Source of the DNA: PALSA-894 sp963828625
GTDB taxonomy: Bacteria; Pseudomonadota; Alphaproteobacteria; Rhizobiales; Xanthobacteraceae
Assembly: GCA_963828625.1 (NCBI GenBank)
Contig: CAWHEX010000011.1
Span: 620,001 to 684,000, forward strand
DNA: 64,000 nt
Direction of reading: 5' to 3'
The translations under genes were made by a program, and so were the position numbers. Each line of letters starts with the position of its first letter. The first letter of the stretch is position 1. Positions 7,632-16,912 of this stretch are shown here, in pieces. The notes beneath the pieces were generated by a model. The model searched no databases. It saw only the letters and a program-made list of their open reading frames with translations, and was not told the origin of the DNA.

Positions 7632-9224
7632 ATGACGATGGCCACGACAGCGAAGTTCGAACCGAAGATCTGGACGCCGGGCGACTGGAACGCGTTCTTC
7701 GGCTTCGGCACCAACATCCTGGTGAACATGCTGGTGCTCACCGGCCTGTTGCGCTTCGTGCTGAAGATGCCGGACGAGATCGTGTTCGGCCGCATCCTGC
7801 CCGCGCTCGGGCTGATGATGTGCCTCTCGACCTTCTACTACGCGTGGCTTGCCTATCGCCTGGCCGAAGCAGACCGGCCGCGACGATGTATGCGCGCTGC
7901 CCTCGGGCGTGTCCGTGCCGCACATGTTCGTCGTCACGTTCGTCATCATGCTGCCGATCACGATCAAGACCGGCGATCCGCTCAAGGGCTGGTCGGCCGG
8001 TCTCGTCTGGGTGTTCTTCCAGAGCTTCGTGCTGATGCTCGGCGGCTTCATCGCGCCGTATATCCGCAAGATCACGCCGCGCGCGGCCCTGCTCGGCGCA
8101 CTCGCGGGAATCTCGATCACGTTCATCTCGATGCGGCCCGCGCTCGAAATGTTCATGACGCCGGCGATCGGCCTGCTGTGCTTCGCCATCATTCTGGTGA
8201 GCTGGTTCGGCGGCTTCAAATACCCGAAGGGCATTCCGGCGGGGCTGGTGGCGATCGCCGCCGGCATGCTGATCGCGTGGGGCGCGACCTTGTTCGGGTC
8301 CAGCTACGGCGGGATGAGTTTCGCCAAGCTCGGCGGTGCGTTCGCGAATTTCGGCTTCTCGGTGCCGCTGCCGGCGTTCGGCGTCGTGTTCTCGGGCTTC
8401 GAATTCCTCGGCGTCATTCTCGTGACGGCAATCCCGTTCGGCATCTACGATCTCGTCGAGGCGATGGACAACGTCGAGAGCGCGGAGGCGGCGGGCGACG
8501 TCTATCCGACGACGCGCGTGCTCACCGCCGACGGCGTCGTCAGCCTGATCGGCTGCCTGATGGGCAACCCGTTCATCAACGCGGTCTACATCGGCCATCC
8601 GGGCTGGAAGGCGATGGGCGGGCGCATCGGCTATTCGGCGGCGACCGGCGTGATGGTGATCGTGCTCGTCGTGGTTCGGCGTCATCGCGGTGATGTCGGC
8701 GCTGATCCCGCTGGTCGCGATCTCGCCGATCCTGCTCTACATCGGCATGCTGATCGGCGCGCAGGCGTTCCAGGAGACGCCGCGGCATCATGCGCCCGCG
8801 ATCGTGCTCGCGCTGATCCCCAACATCGCGGCATGGGGCAAGCTGCAGATCGACTCAGCGCTCGGCGCGGCCGGCACGAACGCGGCGGCGGTCGGGCTCG
8901 ACAAGCTCGGACAGGTCGGCGTGCTCTATCACGGGCTGGAAGTTCTCGCGGGCGGCGCGATCCTCGGCGGCATGGTGCTCGGCGCGATCGGCGCGTTCGT
9001 GGTCGACAAGAAATTCGCCGAGGCATGCGTACTTCGCGGCGGCCGGCGCGGTGCTCACCTTCTTCGGCTTCATGCACGGCGAGACGGTCGGCTTCGCGGT
9101 GACGCCCTCGGTGGCGCTCGCCTACGCGATGGTGGCGGCCTTCTTCTTCGCGCTCAGCCGCATGGAGGAGAAGGCGCCCGAGGCCTCAATGCAGATCGGC
9201 GCGAAGGCTGTTCCGGCGGAGTAG
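7632..9224 (+). CDS. NCS2-family nucleobase/ureide permease, three frameshifts
   Basis: About 529 residues after merging four frames (extra bases near 7864, 8671 and 9023). Around 12 hydrophobic segments are visible, with GFGTNILVNMLVLTG near the N-terminus, CALPSGVSVPHMFV, IPFGIYDLVEAMDNVESAEAAGD (the QE-motif region) and GCLMGNPFINAVYIGHPGWKAMG. These match the xanthine/uracil/AzgA-like permease fold. ATG 7632 follows a GGGAGCGG ribosome site. Coupling to the biuret-hydrolase-like gene suggests uptake of biuret, a purine or a related ureide (inference). Each break restores clean homology, so I do not call it a pseudogene. Confidence 0.78.
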
Positions 9225-9246
9225 CCACGCAAGAGCTAACGCTATC

Positions 9247-9975
9247 TCAGGGGCTACTCATCCCAATCGAAAAGGAGCTTTCATTTAGCTGTTTGGCGAA
9301 GTGGTCGTAAGGAAGCATCGGGTCTTTGTTTAGGCTTCCGCGATGGTTCCGTAGCCACGGTAATCGCGTTCCGATCCCAGTCGTTACGGCATCCCGTGTA
9401 GTCTCGATCGTAGCGCGAACCAGCCGCACGCCCTGCCCGAACGAGGCAGAAAGATCGTCGGGTCGGACCAATGCGACACTTCGTGGATCATTGATATCCT
9501 TGAAGGTCACCATCATGGGTAAGCGTGAGAGCGGAATTTCTGCGCGTGCGTTCAGCCGTCCGAGATTTCTTACGGTTTCTTCTTTCAGCGCTCCGATTGA
9601 AGGAGCAAGATTGAACTCTCTGATCGGAATTGCTGTGGGGTCTGCCTTGTACGCGCCATGTGTACGAATTGGCTCACCTTGAAGAGCAACAAAGAACAAC
9701 CCGCGTGTGCCGAGGTCGACGACAACGGCCTCACCTTTAGCACTCTCGGCGATACGGTTTGCAGGAAGTAGCCAGGGCCCGGGAATATCGTAACGGGCCT
9801 CGATCACGCCCGAGCCAGTGTGGATTTTACGGTCGGACTCGACGTCGATCGTCAGCCGGTACCGCACCGTGCCTGATGGAAACACCCAACCTGCCGCGAG
9901 GTAGAACGCGACTGCAGTCGCTGCGGCAATGCCCGCCAGTTTCCACATGGTTTTACGCGAGTTGGAATCGCTCAT
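9247..9975 (-). CDS. Uncharacterised membrane-anchored protein
   Basis: 242 residues: a basic N-terminus, one transmembrane segment (LAGIAAATAVAFYLAAGWVFP, about 13-33), then a periplasmic beta-rich domain starting VRYRLTIDVESDRKIHTGSGVIEARYD. I do not recognise the function. Base composition is visibly more AT-rich than neighbours, as is the 309 bp upstream of it, suggesting acquisition by transfer. Convergent with the NCS2 permease gene; likely monocistronic. Confidence 0.75.
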   Translation of the reverse strand: MSDSNSRKTMWKLAGIAAATAVAFYLAAGWVFPSGTVRYRLTIDVESDRKIHTGSGVIEARYDIPGPWLLPANRIAESAKGEAVVVDLGTRGLFFVALQGEPIRTHGAYKADPTAIPIREFNLAPSIGALKEETVRNLGRLNARAEIPLSRLPMMVTFKDINDPRSVALVRPDDLSASFGQGVRLVRATIETTRDAVTTGIGTRLPWLRNHRGSLNKDPMLPYDHFAKQLNESSFSIGMSSP

Positions 9976-10156
9976 CGCCGAATGAAATGCGCCCTATCCG
10001 TCGCAGGCTGTGGCCGTCTGCAAACGAAAATTGTGAAAGTGAGAGCTACGCGTATTGATAATCCAGCGGCCTTATGAAGAATTTCTGAGCCTCGCGAGCG
10101 AATGAGCCGCATTCGTTTCGATTGTCCGATCCATGTAAATAATCCATAGACACGAA

Positions 10157-10175
10157 ATTGATATATTGGATCAAT
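10157..10175. promoter_or_regulatory. AT-rich inverted repeat in the 9976-10284 intergenic region
   Basis: ATTGAT (10157-10162) and ATCAAT (10170-10175) are inverted around a 7-bp spacer. The 309-bp gene-free stretch 9976-10284 separates divergent genes and holds this repeat, the tetR promoter elements listed next, and no convincing coding frame. The repeat may be an operator for the minus-strand gene or merely AT-rich DNA. Confidence 0.3.
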
Positions 10176-10216
10176 GGTTTGACCTCTGTATTGGCTCACG
10201 ATCCGACCCCCCGTTA

Positions 10217-10261
10217 TTGACTTCTTTACCGGTTCCCACCTATTTGCGAATGAACGTTCGC
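10217..10261 (+). promoter_or_regulatory. Candidate promoter and TetR operator of the efflux operon
   Basis: A -35-like TTGACT at 10217-10222 is followed after 18 bp by TATTTG. Overlapping the presumed start of transcription is the 16-bp near-palindrome GCGAATGAACGTTCGC (10246-10261), with arms matching at 6 of 7 positions and a perfect GAACGTTC core. It ends 23 bp before the tetR start, as expected for autoregulation. Confidence 0.45.
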
Positions 10262-10284
10262 TCTTTCATTATTGCAGGGCACAA

Positions 10285-10905
10285 ATGCGCCGGGCCAACG
10301 CCCAGCTTCAGGCTGATCGACGCAGCGAGATTCTCGAAGCCGCGCAGGGCTGCTTCGCGCGCGCCGGGTTCCACCAGACCTCGATGCAGGAGATCTGCGC
10401 CGAGGCCGGGATGAGCCCGGGCAATCTCTATCGCTACTTCCGCTCCAAGGAAGACATCATCGCGGGCATCGCCGAGCGCGACCGCGCCGATACGGCGCAG
10501 CATTTCGCGGCGGTCGGCGAGGGAAACTTCTTCGAGGGCCTCGCGGCGCTCGCCAAGCAGCATCTGGTCGAGCGCAGCCTCGAGGAGGTCGCGCTCTGCG
10601 CCGAAATCATGGCCGAGAGCCGCCGCAATCCCGCCGTCGCCCAGATCTATCAGGGCATCGAGGCGGACGTGCGGGCGCGCTTCATCGCATTGCTGAAGAC
10701 GGCGGCCGAGCGTGGCGAGATTCGCCGCGACATCGACTTCGACGGGACCGTGACGGTGCTGTTCGCTCTGGCGGACGGATTGTCGTGGCGGCGCGCCGTC
10801 GAGCCGAGCTTCAACGCCGAAGCCGTGATGCCACTCGTCCTGCACATGGTCGAGTGCCTTCTCGTTCATCCGCAAACGCAAAAAGAAAATCGGGTCGGGG
10901 CCTAG
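10285..10905 (+). CDS. TetR/AcrR-family transcriptional regulator
   Basis: 206 residues. The N-terminal HTH is clear: RRSEILEAAQGCFARAGFHQTSMQEICAEAGMSPGNLYRYFRSKEDII (about residues 12-60, read in parts). The C-terminal ligand domain is helical and typical of AcrR/QacR-like proteins. It is the first gene of a tight co-directional operon with an efflux adaptor (4 bp later) and RND pump, so it most likely represses its own operon until a pump substrate binds. The palindrome at 10246-10261 is the likely operator. Confidence 0.92.
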   Translation: MRRANAQLQADRRSEILEAAQGCFARAGFHQTSMQEICAEAGMSPGNLYRYFRSKEDIIAGIAERDRADTAQHFAAVGEGNFFEGLAALAKQHLVERSLEEVALCAEIMAESRRNPAVAQIYQGIEADVRARFIALLKTAAERGEIRRDIDFDGTVTVLFALADGLSWRRAVEPSFNAEAVMPLVLHMVECLLVHPQTQKENRVGA

Positions 10906-10909
10906 AGCA

Positions 10910-12016
10910 ATGAAAGCCGCACGTTTCGCTGCCGTCGGCATCGTCGTCGCCGCCGTCGCGTGGATCGCATCGGGCCACCTGTTTCCGCACGAGACCGCGG
11001 AGAGCAAGGCGGCCGTCGGTGCGACCAAGGCCGCGACCGAGAAGGCGTTCCGCGTATCGGTGATCCCGGCCAAGGTCGAAGAGCGCAGCCGCAAGCTCGT
11101 TCTGTCCGGCCGCACCGAAGCCGACAAGAAGATGATGGTGACGGCGCGCGGCGACGGCACGATCACCGAGCTGAAGATCCGGCGCGGACAGTTCGTGAAG
11201 CAAGGCGAAGTCATCGCGGTGCTCTCCGACGAGGCGCGCGAGTCGCGCGTGCTGCAGGCGCGCGCCATGTTGATGCAGCGCAAGACCGAACTGGCGGCGC
11301 GCATGAAGCTGGTCGAGCAGGGCACGTTGCCGAAGCTCGAGGCCGTCAATCTCGAAACGCAATACAAGGTGGCCGAAGCGGCGCTGGCCGCTGCCGAGGC
11401 CGAGCGTGAGCGCGGCTTCGTGCGCGCGCCGTGGTCGGGCGTGGTCAACGACGTGCCGGTCGAAGTCGGGCAGGCGGCGTTCTCGATGCAGGGCAAGGAG
11501 ATCGCGCAGATCGTATCGCTCGATCCGATGCTCGCGGTCGTCGAGGTCGCGGAGCGCAAGCTCCACGGCCTGAAGCTCGGCGATCAGGCCGAGATTCGCA
11601 TGGTCACCGGACATACCGCGAAGGGCAAGATCCGATTCATTTCAAAGACCGCGAGTGCGGCGACGCGCACTTACCGTGTCGACGTGGAGATTCCCAATGC
11701 CGACGGCTACATCCCGGATGGTATCACGACCGAGGTGACGATCCCGCTCGCGCCGGTGCCCGCGACGCGCGTGCCGCGCTCGGCGCTCACGTTCTCGTCG
11801 ATCGGCGAACTCGGTGTGCGCATCGTCGACCAGGCGAACAAGGTTGCCTTCGTGCCTGTCACGGTCGTCGAGGACGAGCAGCAACTGATGTCGGTCGGTG
11901 GTGTCGCCGCCGGTGCGCGCGTGATCGTCGCGGGCCAGGACTTCGTGCGCGAAGGTCAGGTGGTCGAAGCCGTCGAGGTGACCGAGGCCGAAGCCGCCAA
12001 GACCGCAGCGCGCTAG
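10910..12016 (+). CDS. RND efflux periplasmic adaptor (membrane fusion protein)
   Basis: 368 residues: an N-terminal membrane anchor (AARFAAVGIVVAAVAWIAS), a lipoyl/barrel-sandwich half (TARGDGTITELKIRRGQFVKQGE), an alpha hairpin (ARAMLMQRKTELAARMKLVEQGTL), a second lipoyl half (GFVRAPWSGVVNDVPVEVGQ) and beta-barrel/MP domains. It links the inner-membrane RND pump to an outer-membrane channel. No outer-membrane factor gene is present in this operon, so a TolC-like channel must come from elsewhere. Confidence 0.92.
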   Translation: MKAARFAAVGIVVAAVAWIASGHLFPHETAESKAAVGATKAATEKAFRVSVIPAKVEERSRKLVLSGRTEADKKMMVTARGDGTITELKIRRGQFVKQGEVIAVLSDEARESRVLQARAMLMQRKTELAARMKLVEQGTLPKLEAVNLETQYKVAEAALAAAEAERERGFVRAPWSGVVNDVPVEVGQAAFSMQGKEIAQIVSLDPMLAVVEVAERKLHGLKLGDQAEIRMVTGHTAKGKIRFISKTASAATRTYRVDVEIPNADGYIPDGITTEVTIPLAPVPATRVPRSALTFSSIGELGVRIVDQANKVAFVPVTVVEDEQQLMSVGGVAAGARVIVAGQDFVREGQVVEAVEVTEAEAAKTAAR

Positions 12017-12044
12017 ATCAATTAGAGAACGCGGAAATAGCGTC

Positions 12045-15000
12045 ATGGCCAATCCTGTCGACTTCGCCATCAGTCATTCGCGGCTGACCCTCTCGGCGCT
12101 GGCCTTCCTGCTGGTCGCGGGCTTCGTTGCGTATGTGACGATCCCGAAGGAATCCGAGCCCGACGTCAAAATACCGATCGTCTACACGCAGCTTACCCAG
12201 CGCGGCATCAGCCCCGAGGATGCGGAGCGGTTGTTGGTCAAGCCGGTCGAGACGCGGCTCAAGTCGGTCGCCAACGTGAAGGAAATGCGCGCCACCGCGT
12301 ACGAGGGCGGCGCCTATGTGCTCCTCGAGTTCCAGGCCGGTTTCGATTCCAAGTCGGCGCTGGCCGACGTGCGCGCCAAGGTCGACGAGGCCAAGCGCGA
12401 CCTGCCGCGCGATGCGGACGAGCCGCAGGTGCAGGAGGTGAACCTCTCGCTCTATCCGGTGTTGGTCGTGGCGCTCTCCGGCGATCTGCCGGAGCGGACG
12501 CTGCTGCGCATCGCGCGCGGCGCCAAGACCGCCATCGAGCAGGTGCCGGGCGTCATCACGGCGGAACTGCGCGGCGCACGCGACGAGGCAGTCGAGATCG
12601 TCGCCGAGCCGATGCTGATGAAGAGCTACGGCGTATCGCTCGATCAACTCATCGCAGTGACGCAGCAATCGAATAGCCTGATCGCGGCCGGCGCCCTCGA
12701 AGGGTCGACCGGGCGCTTCGCCGTGAAAGTGCCGGCGCTGATCGAGCGTCCGCAGGACATGCTGCAAATCCCGATCGCGGCGAGTGCGGGCGCGGTCGTG
12801 ACGCTCGGTGACGTGGCGCAGGTGCGCCCGACCTTCAAGGACGCAACTTCGATAACCCGCGTCAATGGCCGCTCCGCGATGACGATCGAGGTGTCGAAGC
12901 GTACCGGGGCGAACCTGATCGAAACGGTCGATCAGGTGAAGAAGACCGTCGAATACCTGAAGCAGACGTGGCCGGCGGCGCTTCAGGTTTCCTACACGCA
13001 GGACAAATCCAAGACGATCCGCCAGATGCTGGCCGATCTGCAGAATTCGGTCATCACCGGTGTGCTGCTGGTCGCGATCATCATTCTCTTCGCGCTCGGC
13101 TTCCGCGCGTCGCTGTTCATCGGCATCGCGATTCCGGCGTCGTTCCTCGCGGGCGTGCTCGGACTTCAACTCGCCGGTCTCACGATCAACATCGTGGTGC
13201 TGTTCTCGCTGATCCTTGCCGTCGGCATGCTGGTCGACGACGCCATCATCGTGTCCGAATTCGCCGAGCGCCGCATGGCGGAGGGCATGCCGCCGCGCGA
13301 GGCTTATTCGATGGCGGCCAAGCGCATGGCCGCACCGGTGATCTCGGCAACCGCCACACGCGTCGCCGCCTTCTCGCCGCTGCTGTTCTGGCCCGGCATC
13401 GTCGGCGAGTTCATGAAGTACATGCCGATCACGCTGATTGCGACGCTGTCGGCTTCGCTGATTGTCGCGCTGTTCTTCACGCCGACGCTCGGGGCGCTGC
13501 TCGGCCGCGCCTCGCCCGTGCCGCATGACGAGCGCGCCAAGGATCGCGGTCTCTATATGGGGACGGTACGGCTGGCGCTGCGCCATCCCGGCATGACGCT
13601 GCTGCTGGCGCTGCTGCTGTTGATCGGCGTGCAGATGGCCTACGGCAAGCTCGGACGCGGCGTCGAGTTCTTCCCCAAGGTCGAGCCCGACTATGGCCAG
13701 GTCGTGATCCATGGCCGCGGCAACCTCGCGCTCGACGAGAAGGACCGTCTGGTGCGCGCCGTCGAGGACCGCGTGCTGAAGTTCCCCGGCCTGCAGACGG
13801 TGTACACCCGCGCGGGCGAACAGCCGCGCCAGTCCAACGAGATCGGCGAGGACACGATCGGCGTGATCCAGTTCGAGTTCGCCAACTGGCAGACCCGCCC
13901 GCCGGGCCACGAGATCATGGACGCGATCCGCGAGAAGACCGCGGACATTCCGGGCATAATGGTCGAGGTGACCGCACCGCGCGCCGGTCCGCCAACCGGC
14001 AAGCCGGTGCAGGTCCAGCTCTCGGCGCTCGATCCGGAGTTGCTGCCCGCCGCCGCCAAGAAAGTCGCCGCGCTGCTGGCGACGCGACCCGACGTGCGCG
14101 ACATCGACGACGGGCTGCCGTTGCCCGGCATCGACTGGCGCATCGAGGTGAACAAGGCGGAGGCCGCGAAGTATCAGGCCAACGTCAACACCGTCGGCAC
14201 CGGCGTGCAACTCGTCACCAACGGCGCCAAAGTCACCGAGTACCGGCCCTCCGACAACGACAAGGCCGTCGACATCCTGGTGCGCTTCCCGCCCGAGCGG
14301 CGCAGCCTCGACCAGATCGACGAGCTGCGCATCCAGACGCCGGTCGGCCATGTGCCGATCGGAAACTTCGTCTCGCGCGTGCCGGCGCAGCGCGTCGGCA
14401 ACATCAACCGCATCGGCGGCAACCGGGTCATCACGGTGTCGTCCAATGTCACCGAGGGCGTGCAGAGCGCGAACGTGCAGAAGGCGATCGCGGCCGATCT
14501 CGCCAAGGCCGATCTCGGTCAGAACGTGACGTTCCGCCTCAAGGGCGAGGACGAGGAACGCGAGAAGGCCGGCGCGTTCCTGATGAAGGCGTTCGGCACC
14601 GCGCTGTTCCTGATTTTCGCGATCCTGCTGGCGCAGTTCAACAGGTTCATCTCCGTCGCCCTTGTTCTCACCGCGGTGGTGCTGTCGACCATCGGCGTGC
14701 TGATCGGCCTGATGGTGATGGGCCAGCCTTTCGGCGTGGTGATGACCGGCATCGGTGTCATCGCGAACGCCGGCGTGATCGTTAACAACAATATCGTACT
14801 GATCGACACATACGACCGCCTCAGACGCGAGGGTGTCGCCGCCTACGACGCGATCATCGAGACCTGTCGCGAGCGCGCGCGGCCGGTGGTGCTCACCGCC
14901 GTCGCGGCGATCCTCGGCGTGCTGCCGATCGCGTTCGGCATGAACATCGAGTTTATGACGCGCGAGATCACGGTCGGCGCGCCGGCGACCCAGTGGTGGA

Positions 15001-15176
15001 TCAGCCTGTCGACCGCCATCGTGTTCGGCCTTGGCTTCGCGACCGTGCTGACGCTGGTGGTGACGCCCGCCGCCTTGATGTCGATCGCGAACCTGGCGGC
15101 GTGGCGCGACCGGCGCCGGGCGAAGCGCGAAGAGCGCCGTGCCGCGCGCCTTGCGGCGGTGCAGCCGGCGGAATAA
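12045..15176 (+). CDS. RND-family efflux permease (AcrB/MexB superfamily)
   Basis: 1043 residues, the usual length. Visible hallmarks: N-terminal TM1 (LTLSALAFLLVAGFVAYV), the porter domain, the TM4 proton-relay pair in GMLVDDAIIVSEFAER (about residues 394-409) and the repeated second half with TM7-12 (GTALFLIFAILLAQFNRF..., VVMTGIGVIANAGVIVNNNIVLIDTYDR). It probably exports hydrophobic or amphiphilic compounds using the proton gradient. Located 28 bp after its adaptor gene and intact, unlike many genes here. Substrate unknown. Confidence 0.93.
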   Translation: MANPVDFAISHSRLTLSALAFLLVAGFVAYVTIPKESEPDVKIPIVYTQLTQRGISPEDAERLLVKPVETRLKSVANVKEMRATAYEGGAYVLLEFQAGFDSKSALADVRAKVDEAKRDLPRDADEPQVQEVNLSLYPVLVVALSGDLPERTLLRIARGAKTAIEQVPGVITAELRGARDEAVEIVAEPMLMKSYGVSLDQLIAVTQQSNSLIAAGALEGSTGRFAVKVPALIERPQDMLQIPIAASAGAVVTLGDVAQVRPTFKDATSITRVNGRSAMTIEVSKRTGANLIETVDQVKKTVEYLKQTWPAALQVSYTQDKSKTIRQMLADLQNSVITGVLLVAIIILFALGFRASLFIGIAIPASFLAGVLGLQLAGLTINIVVLFSLILAVGMLVDDAIIVSEFAERRMAEGMPPREAYSMAAKRMAAPVISATATRVAAFSPLLFWPGIVGEFMKYMPITLIATLSASLIVALFFTPTLGALLGRASPVPHDERAKDRGLYMGTVRLALRHPGMTLLLALLLLIGVQMAYGKLGRGVEFFPKVEPDYGQVVIHGRGNLALDEKDRLVRAVEDRVLKFPGLQTVYTRAGEQPRQSNEIGEDTIGVIQFEFANWQTRPPGHEIMDAIREKTADIPGIMVEVTAPRAGPPTGKPVQVQLSALDPELLPAAAKKVAALLATRPDVRDIDDGLPLPGIDWRIEVNKAEAAKYQANVNTVGTGVQLVTNGAKVTEYRPSDNDKAVDILVRFPPERRSLDQIDELRIQTPVGHVPIGNFVSRVPAQRVGNINRIGGNRVITVSSNVTEGVQSANVQKAIAADLAKADLGQNVTFRLKGEDEEREKAGAFLMKAFGTALFLIFAILLAQFNRFISVALVLTAVVLSTIGVLIGLMVMGQPFGVVMTGIGVIANAGVIVNNNIVLIDTYDRLRREGVAAYDAIIETCRERARPVVLTAVAAILGVLPIAFGMNIEFMTREITVGAPATQWWISLSTAIVFGLGFATVLTLVVTPAALMSIANLAAWRDRRRAKREERRAARLAAVQPAE

Positions 15177-15185
15177 GACGGGCCT

Positions 15186-15824
15186 ATGCCCGCCGATCCG
15201 ACTGCACTTGTCGCGCAAACGCCTGTTATTCCGGTCCTGACCATCGAGCGCGCTGCCGATGCGGTGCCGCTTGCGCGCGCACTGGTGGCGGGCGGATTGC
15301 CCGTGATCGAGGTGACGCTGCGCACCAAGGCGGCCATCGAGGCCGTGAAGGCGATCGCCGCGCAGGTGCCGGATTGCGTCGTCGGCGTCGGCACCGTGAC
15401 GCGGGCGTCCGACATCGCGGCAGCCATTGCGGCCGGCGCGAAATACCTCGTCAGCCCCGGCACGCCGCCGGAACTCGCGGCGGCGCTTGCGGATTCGCCC
15501 GTGCCCGTGTTGCCCGGCTGCGCAACCGTTTCCGAGGCGATGGCGCTGGCGGCGCGCGGCTTCAAGGTGCTGAAATTCTTCCCCGCCGAACCTTCCGGCG
15601 GTATCGCGTGGCTCAAATCGATCGCCGCGCCGCTGCCGGAACTTAAATTCTGCCCGACCGGCGGCATCGACGCGAAAAATATCGCCGCCTATCTCGGCTG
15701 CCCGAACGTGCTCGCGGCCGGCGGCTCGTGGGTCGCGCCGAAGGATGCGATCGCGGCCGGCGATTTCGCGCGCATCATGGAGCTTGCGCGCGAGGCATCC
15801 CGCTCTCGCGCCCGCGCCGCATGA
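15186..15824 (+). CDS. eda: 2-dehydro-3-deoxy-6-phosphogluconate (KDPG) aldolase
   Basis: 212 residues of the class I KDPG/KHG aldolase family. The Schiff-base Lys is in VLKFFPAE (about residue 130) and the general acid/base Glu in IEVTLRT (about residue 42); the phosphate site is GGIDAKN...GGSW. It cleaves KDPG to pyruvate and glyceraldehyde 3-phosphate in the Entner-Doudoroff and hexuronate routes. Starts 9 bp after the RND gene and its stop overlaps the next start (ATGA). A KDG kinase gene lies 1.1 kb further on, which supports this role. Confidence 0.92.
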   Translation: MPADPTALVAQTPVIPVLTIERAADAVPLARALVAGGLPVIEVTLRTKAAIEAVKAIAAQVPDCVVGVGTVTRASDIAAAIAAGAKYLVSPGTPPELAAALADSPVPVLPGCATVSEAMALAARGFKVLKFFPAEPSGGIAWLKSIAAPLPELKFCPTGGIDAKNIAAYLGCPNVLAAGGSWVAPKDAIAAGDFARIMELAREASRSRARAA

Positions 15825-16363
15825 ACCGACCGGCGCGCAAGCGGCGGGCGTTCGACTGGTCGGCGGCCGTCATCGCGGTGCTTGCGTTGACCTCCGCGAC
15901 AATCGTCTTCTTCCGTGACGGGCAGACGCGTTTCCTCGCGATCCTGTTCGATGATCTCGGGCTGTTCGGCACCATGCTGCCGAAGGTTCTCGCGGGCTCG
16001 CTGATCGGCGCCTTCGTCACGCTGCTGCTGCCGCGCGAGACGATCGTCAAATGGGTCGGCGCGGAGTCCGGCCTCGCCGGGATTCTCGTCGCCACGGTTG
16101 CGGGCGCGATCCTGCCGGGCGGGCCGTTCACCATCTATCCGGTCGCGGGCGCGTTCCTGATCGCGGGTGCGGATGTCGGCGCCGCCTGCGCGTTCGTGAT
16201 CTCGTGGACGCTGATCGGCTACACGCGCGCGATCGTGTGGGAGCTGCCGTTCTTCGGGCTCGACTTCGTCACCTGGCGCGTCCTGTTCTCGCTGCCGTTG
16301 CCGATCCTGTCGGGCCTGCTGGCGCGCTACGCGTGGCGCTTCTTCCGGCCGGCGACGCCATGA
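15821..16363 (+). CDS. Half-size permease of the DUF318/ArsP family (first subunit)
   Basis: 180 residues with about five membrane helices. It carries one copy of the repeat found twice in full-length ArsP/YraQ permeases: LPKVLAGSLIGAFVTLLLPRETIVKW...GILVATVAGAILPGGPFTIYPVAGAFL (read in parts). Translationally coupled by ATGA at both ends: to KDPG aldolase upstream and to the second half-size permease downstream. The likeliest reading is a heterodimeric transporter made of two half proteins. Substrate unknown; full-length relatives move methylarsenite or other anions. Confidence 0.75.
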   Translation: MNRPARKRRAFDWSAAVIAVLALTSATIVFFRDGQTRFLAILFDDLGLFGTMLPKVLAGSLIGAFVTLLLPRETIVKWVGAESGLAGILVATVAGAILPGGPFTIYPVAGAFLIAGADVGAACAFVISWTLIGYTRAIVWELPFFGLDFVTWRVLFSLPLPILSGLLARYAWRFFRPATP

Positions 16364-16854
16364 ATCTCGCGATCGACATCGCGCTTTGGACGATCGTGGT
16401 CGCGCTCGGCGCGACATTGTTTCTGCGCGATCAGCCGATGTTCGCCGATTCATTGCGCTTTGCGCGGCGCGAATTCTTCGCGCTTCTGCCGCGCATCGCA
16501 ATCGGCATGATCGGCTCGGGCTTCATCGCGGAGATTTTGCCGAAGGAGCTGATCCCGTCGCTGCTCGGCCCTGAAAGCGGCGTTGCGGGCCTCTTGTTCG
16601 CGACCATCGCCGGCACGCTGACGCCGGGCGGGCCGGTGGTCGGTTTCGCGATCGCGGCTGCCGCGCTGAAAAGCGGGGCAGGGGCACCGCACATCATTGC
16701 CTACACGATCGCCTGGGCGCTGTTCGCGCTGCCGCGTCTGCTTACGTTCGAGATCGCCGCGATGCCGGCGCGCGTCGTGTGGCTGCGCGTCGCAGTTTCG
16801 CTGCCGCTGCCGTTTCTCGCGGCGTGGGCCGCGATGATTGTGGGTCGCCCGTAG
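16360..16854 (+). CDS. Half-size permease of the DUF318/ArsP family (second subunit)
   Basis: 164 residues, about five membrane segments, with the matching half-repeat: IGMIGSGFIAEILPKELIPSLLG and ATIAGTLTPGGPVVGFAIAAAALKSG (in parts). The TPGGP and LPGGP motifs of the two proteins line up, so they look like the two halves of one permease encoded separately. ATGA overlap with the first subunit points to equal synthesis and assembly together. The coupling to eda is unexplained; a sugar-acid or anion transport role is speculation. Confidence 0.75.
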   Translation: MNLAIDIALWTIVVALGATLFLRDQPMFADSLRFARREFFALLPRIAIGMIGSGFIAEILPKELIPSLLGPESGVAGLLFATIAGTLTPGGPVVGFAIAAAALKSGAGAPHIIAYTIAWALFALPRLLTFEIAAMPARVVWLRVAVSLPLPFLAAWAAMIVGRP

Positions 16855-16912
16855 GTCTCTACCGTTGCGGCGATGGCAGGTGGAAACGGTTCCCGCTTTC
16901 CCGCGGTCGGTA

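Noticed and set aside
9972..10199. A 75-codon minus-strand frame in the AT-rich intergenic region
   Set aside because: No ribosome site, no recognisable features and overlaps probable promoter elements.
12018..15218. A 1066-codon open frame on the minus strand opposite the RND permease
   Set aside because: It mirrors the pump gene exactly, is extremely His/Arg/Asp-rich and matches no family; a composition shadow of GC-rich DNA.
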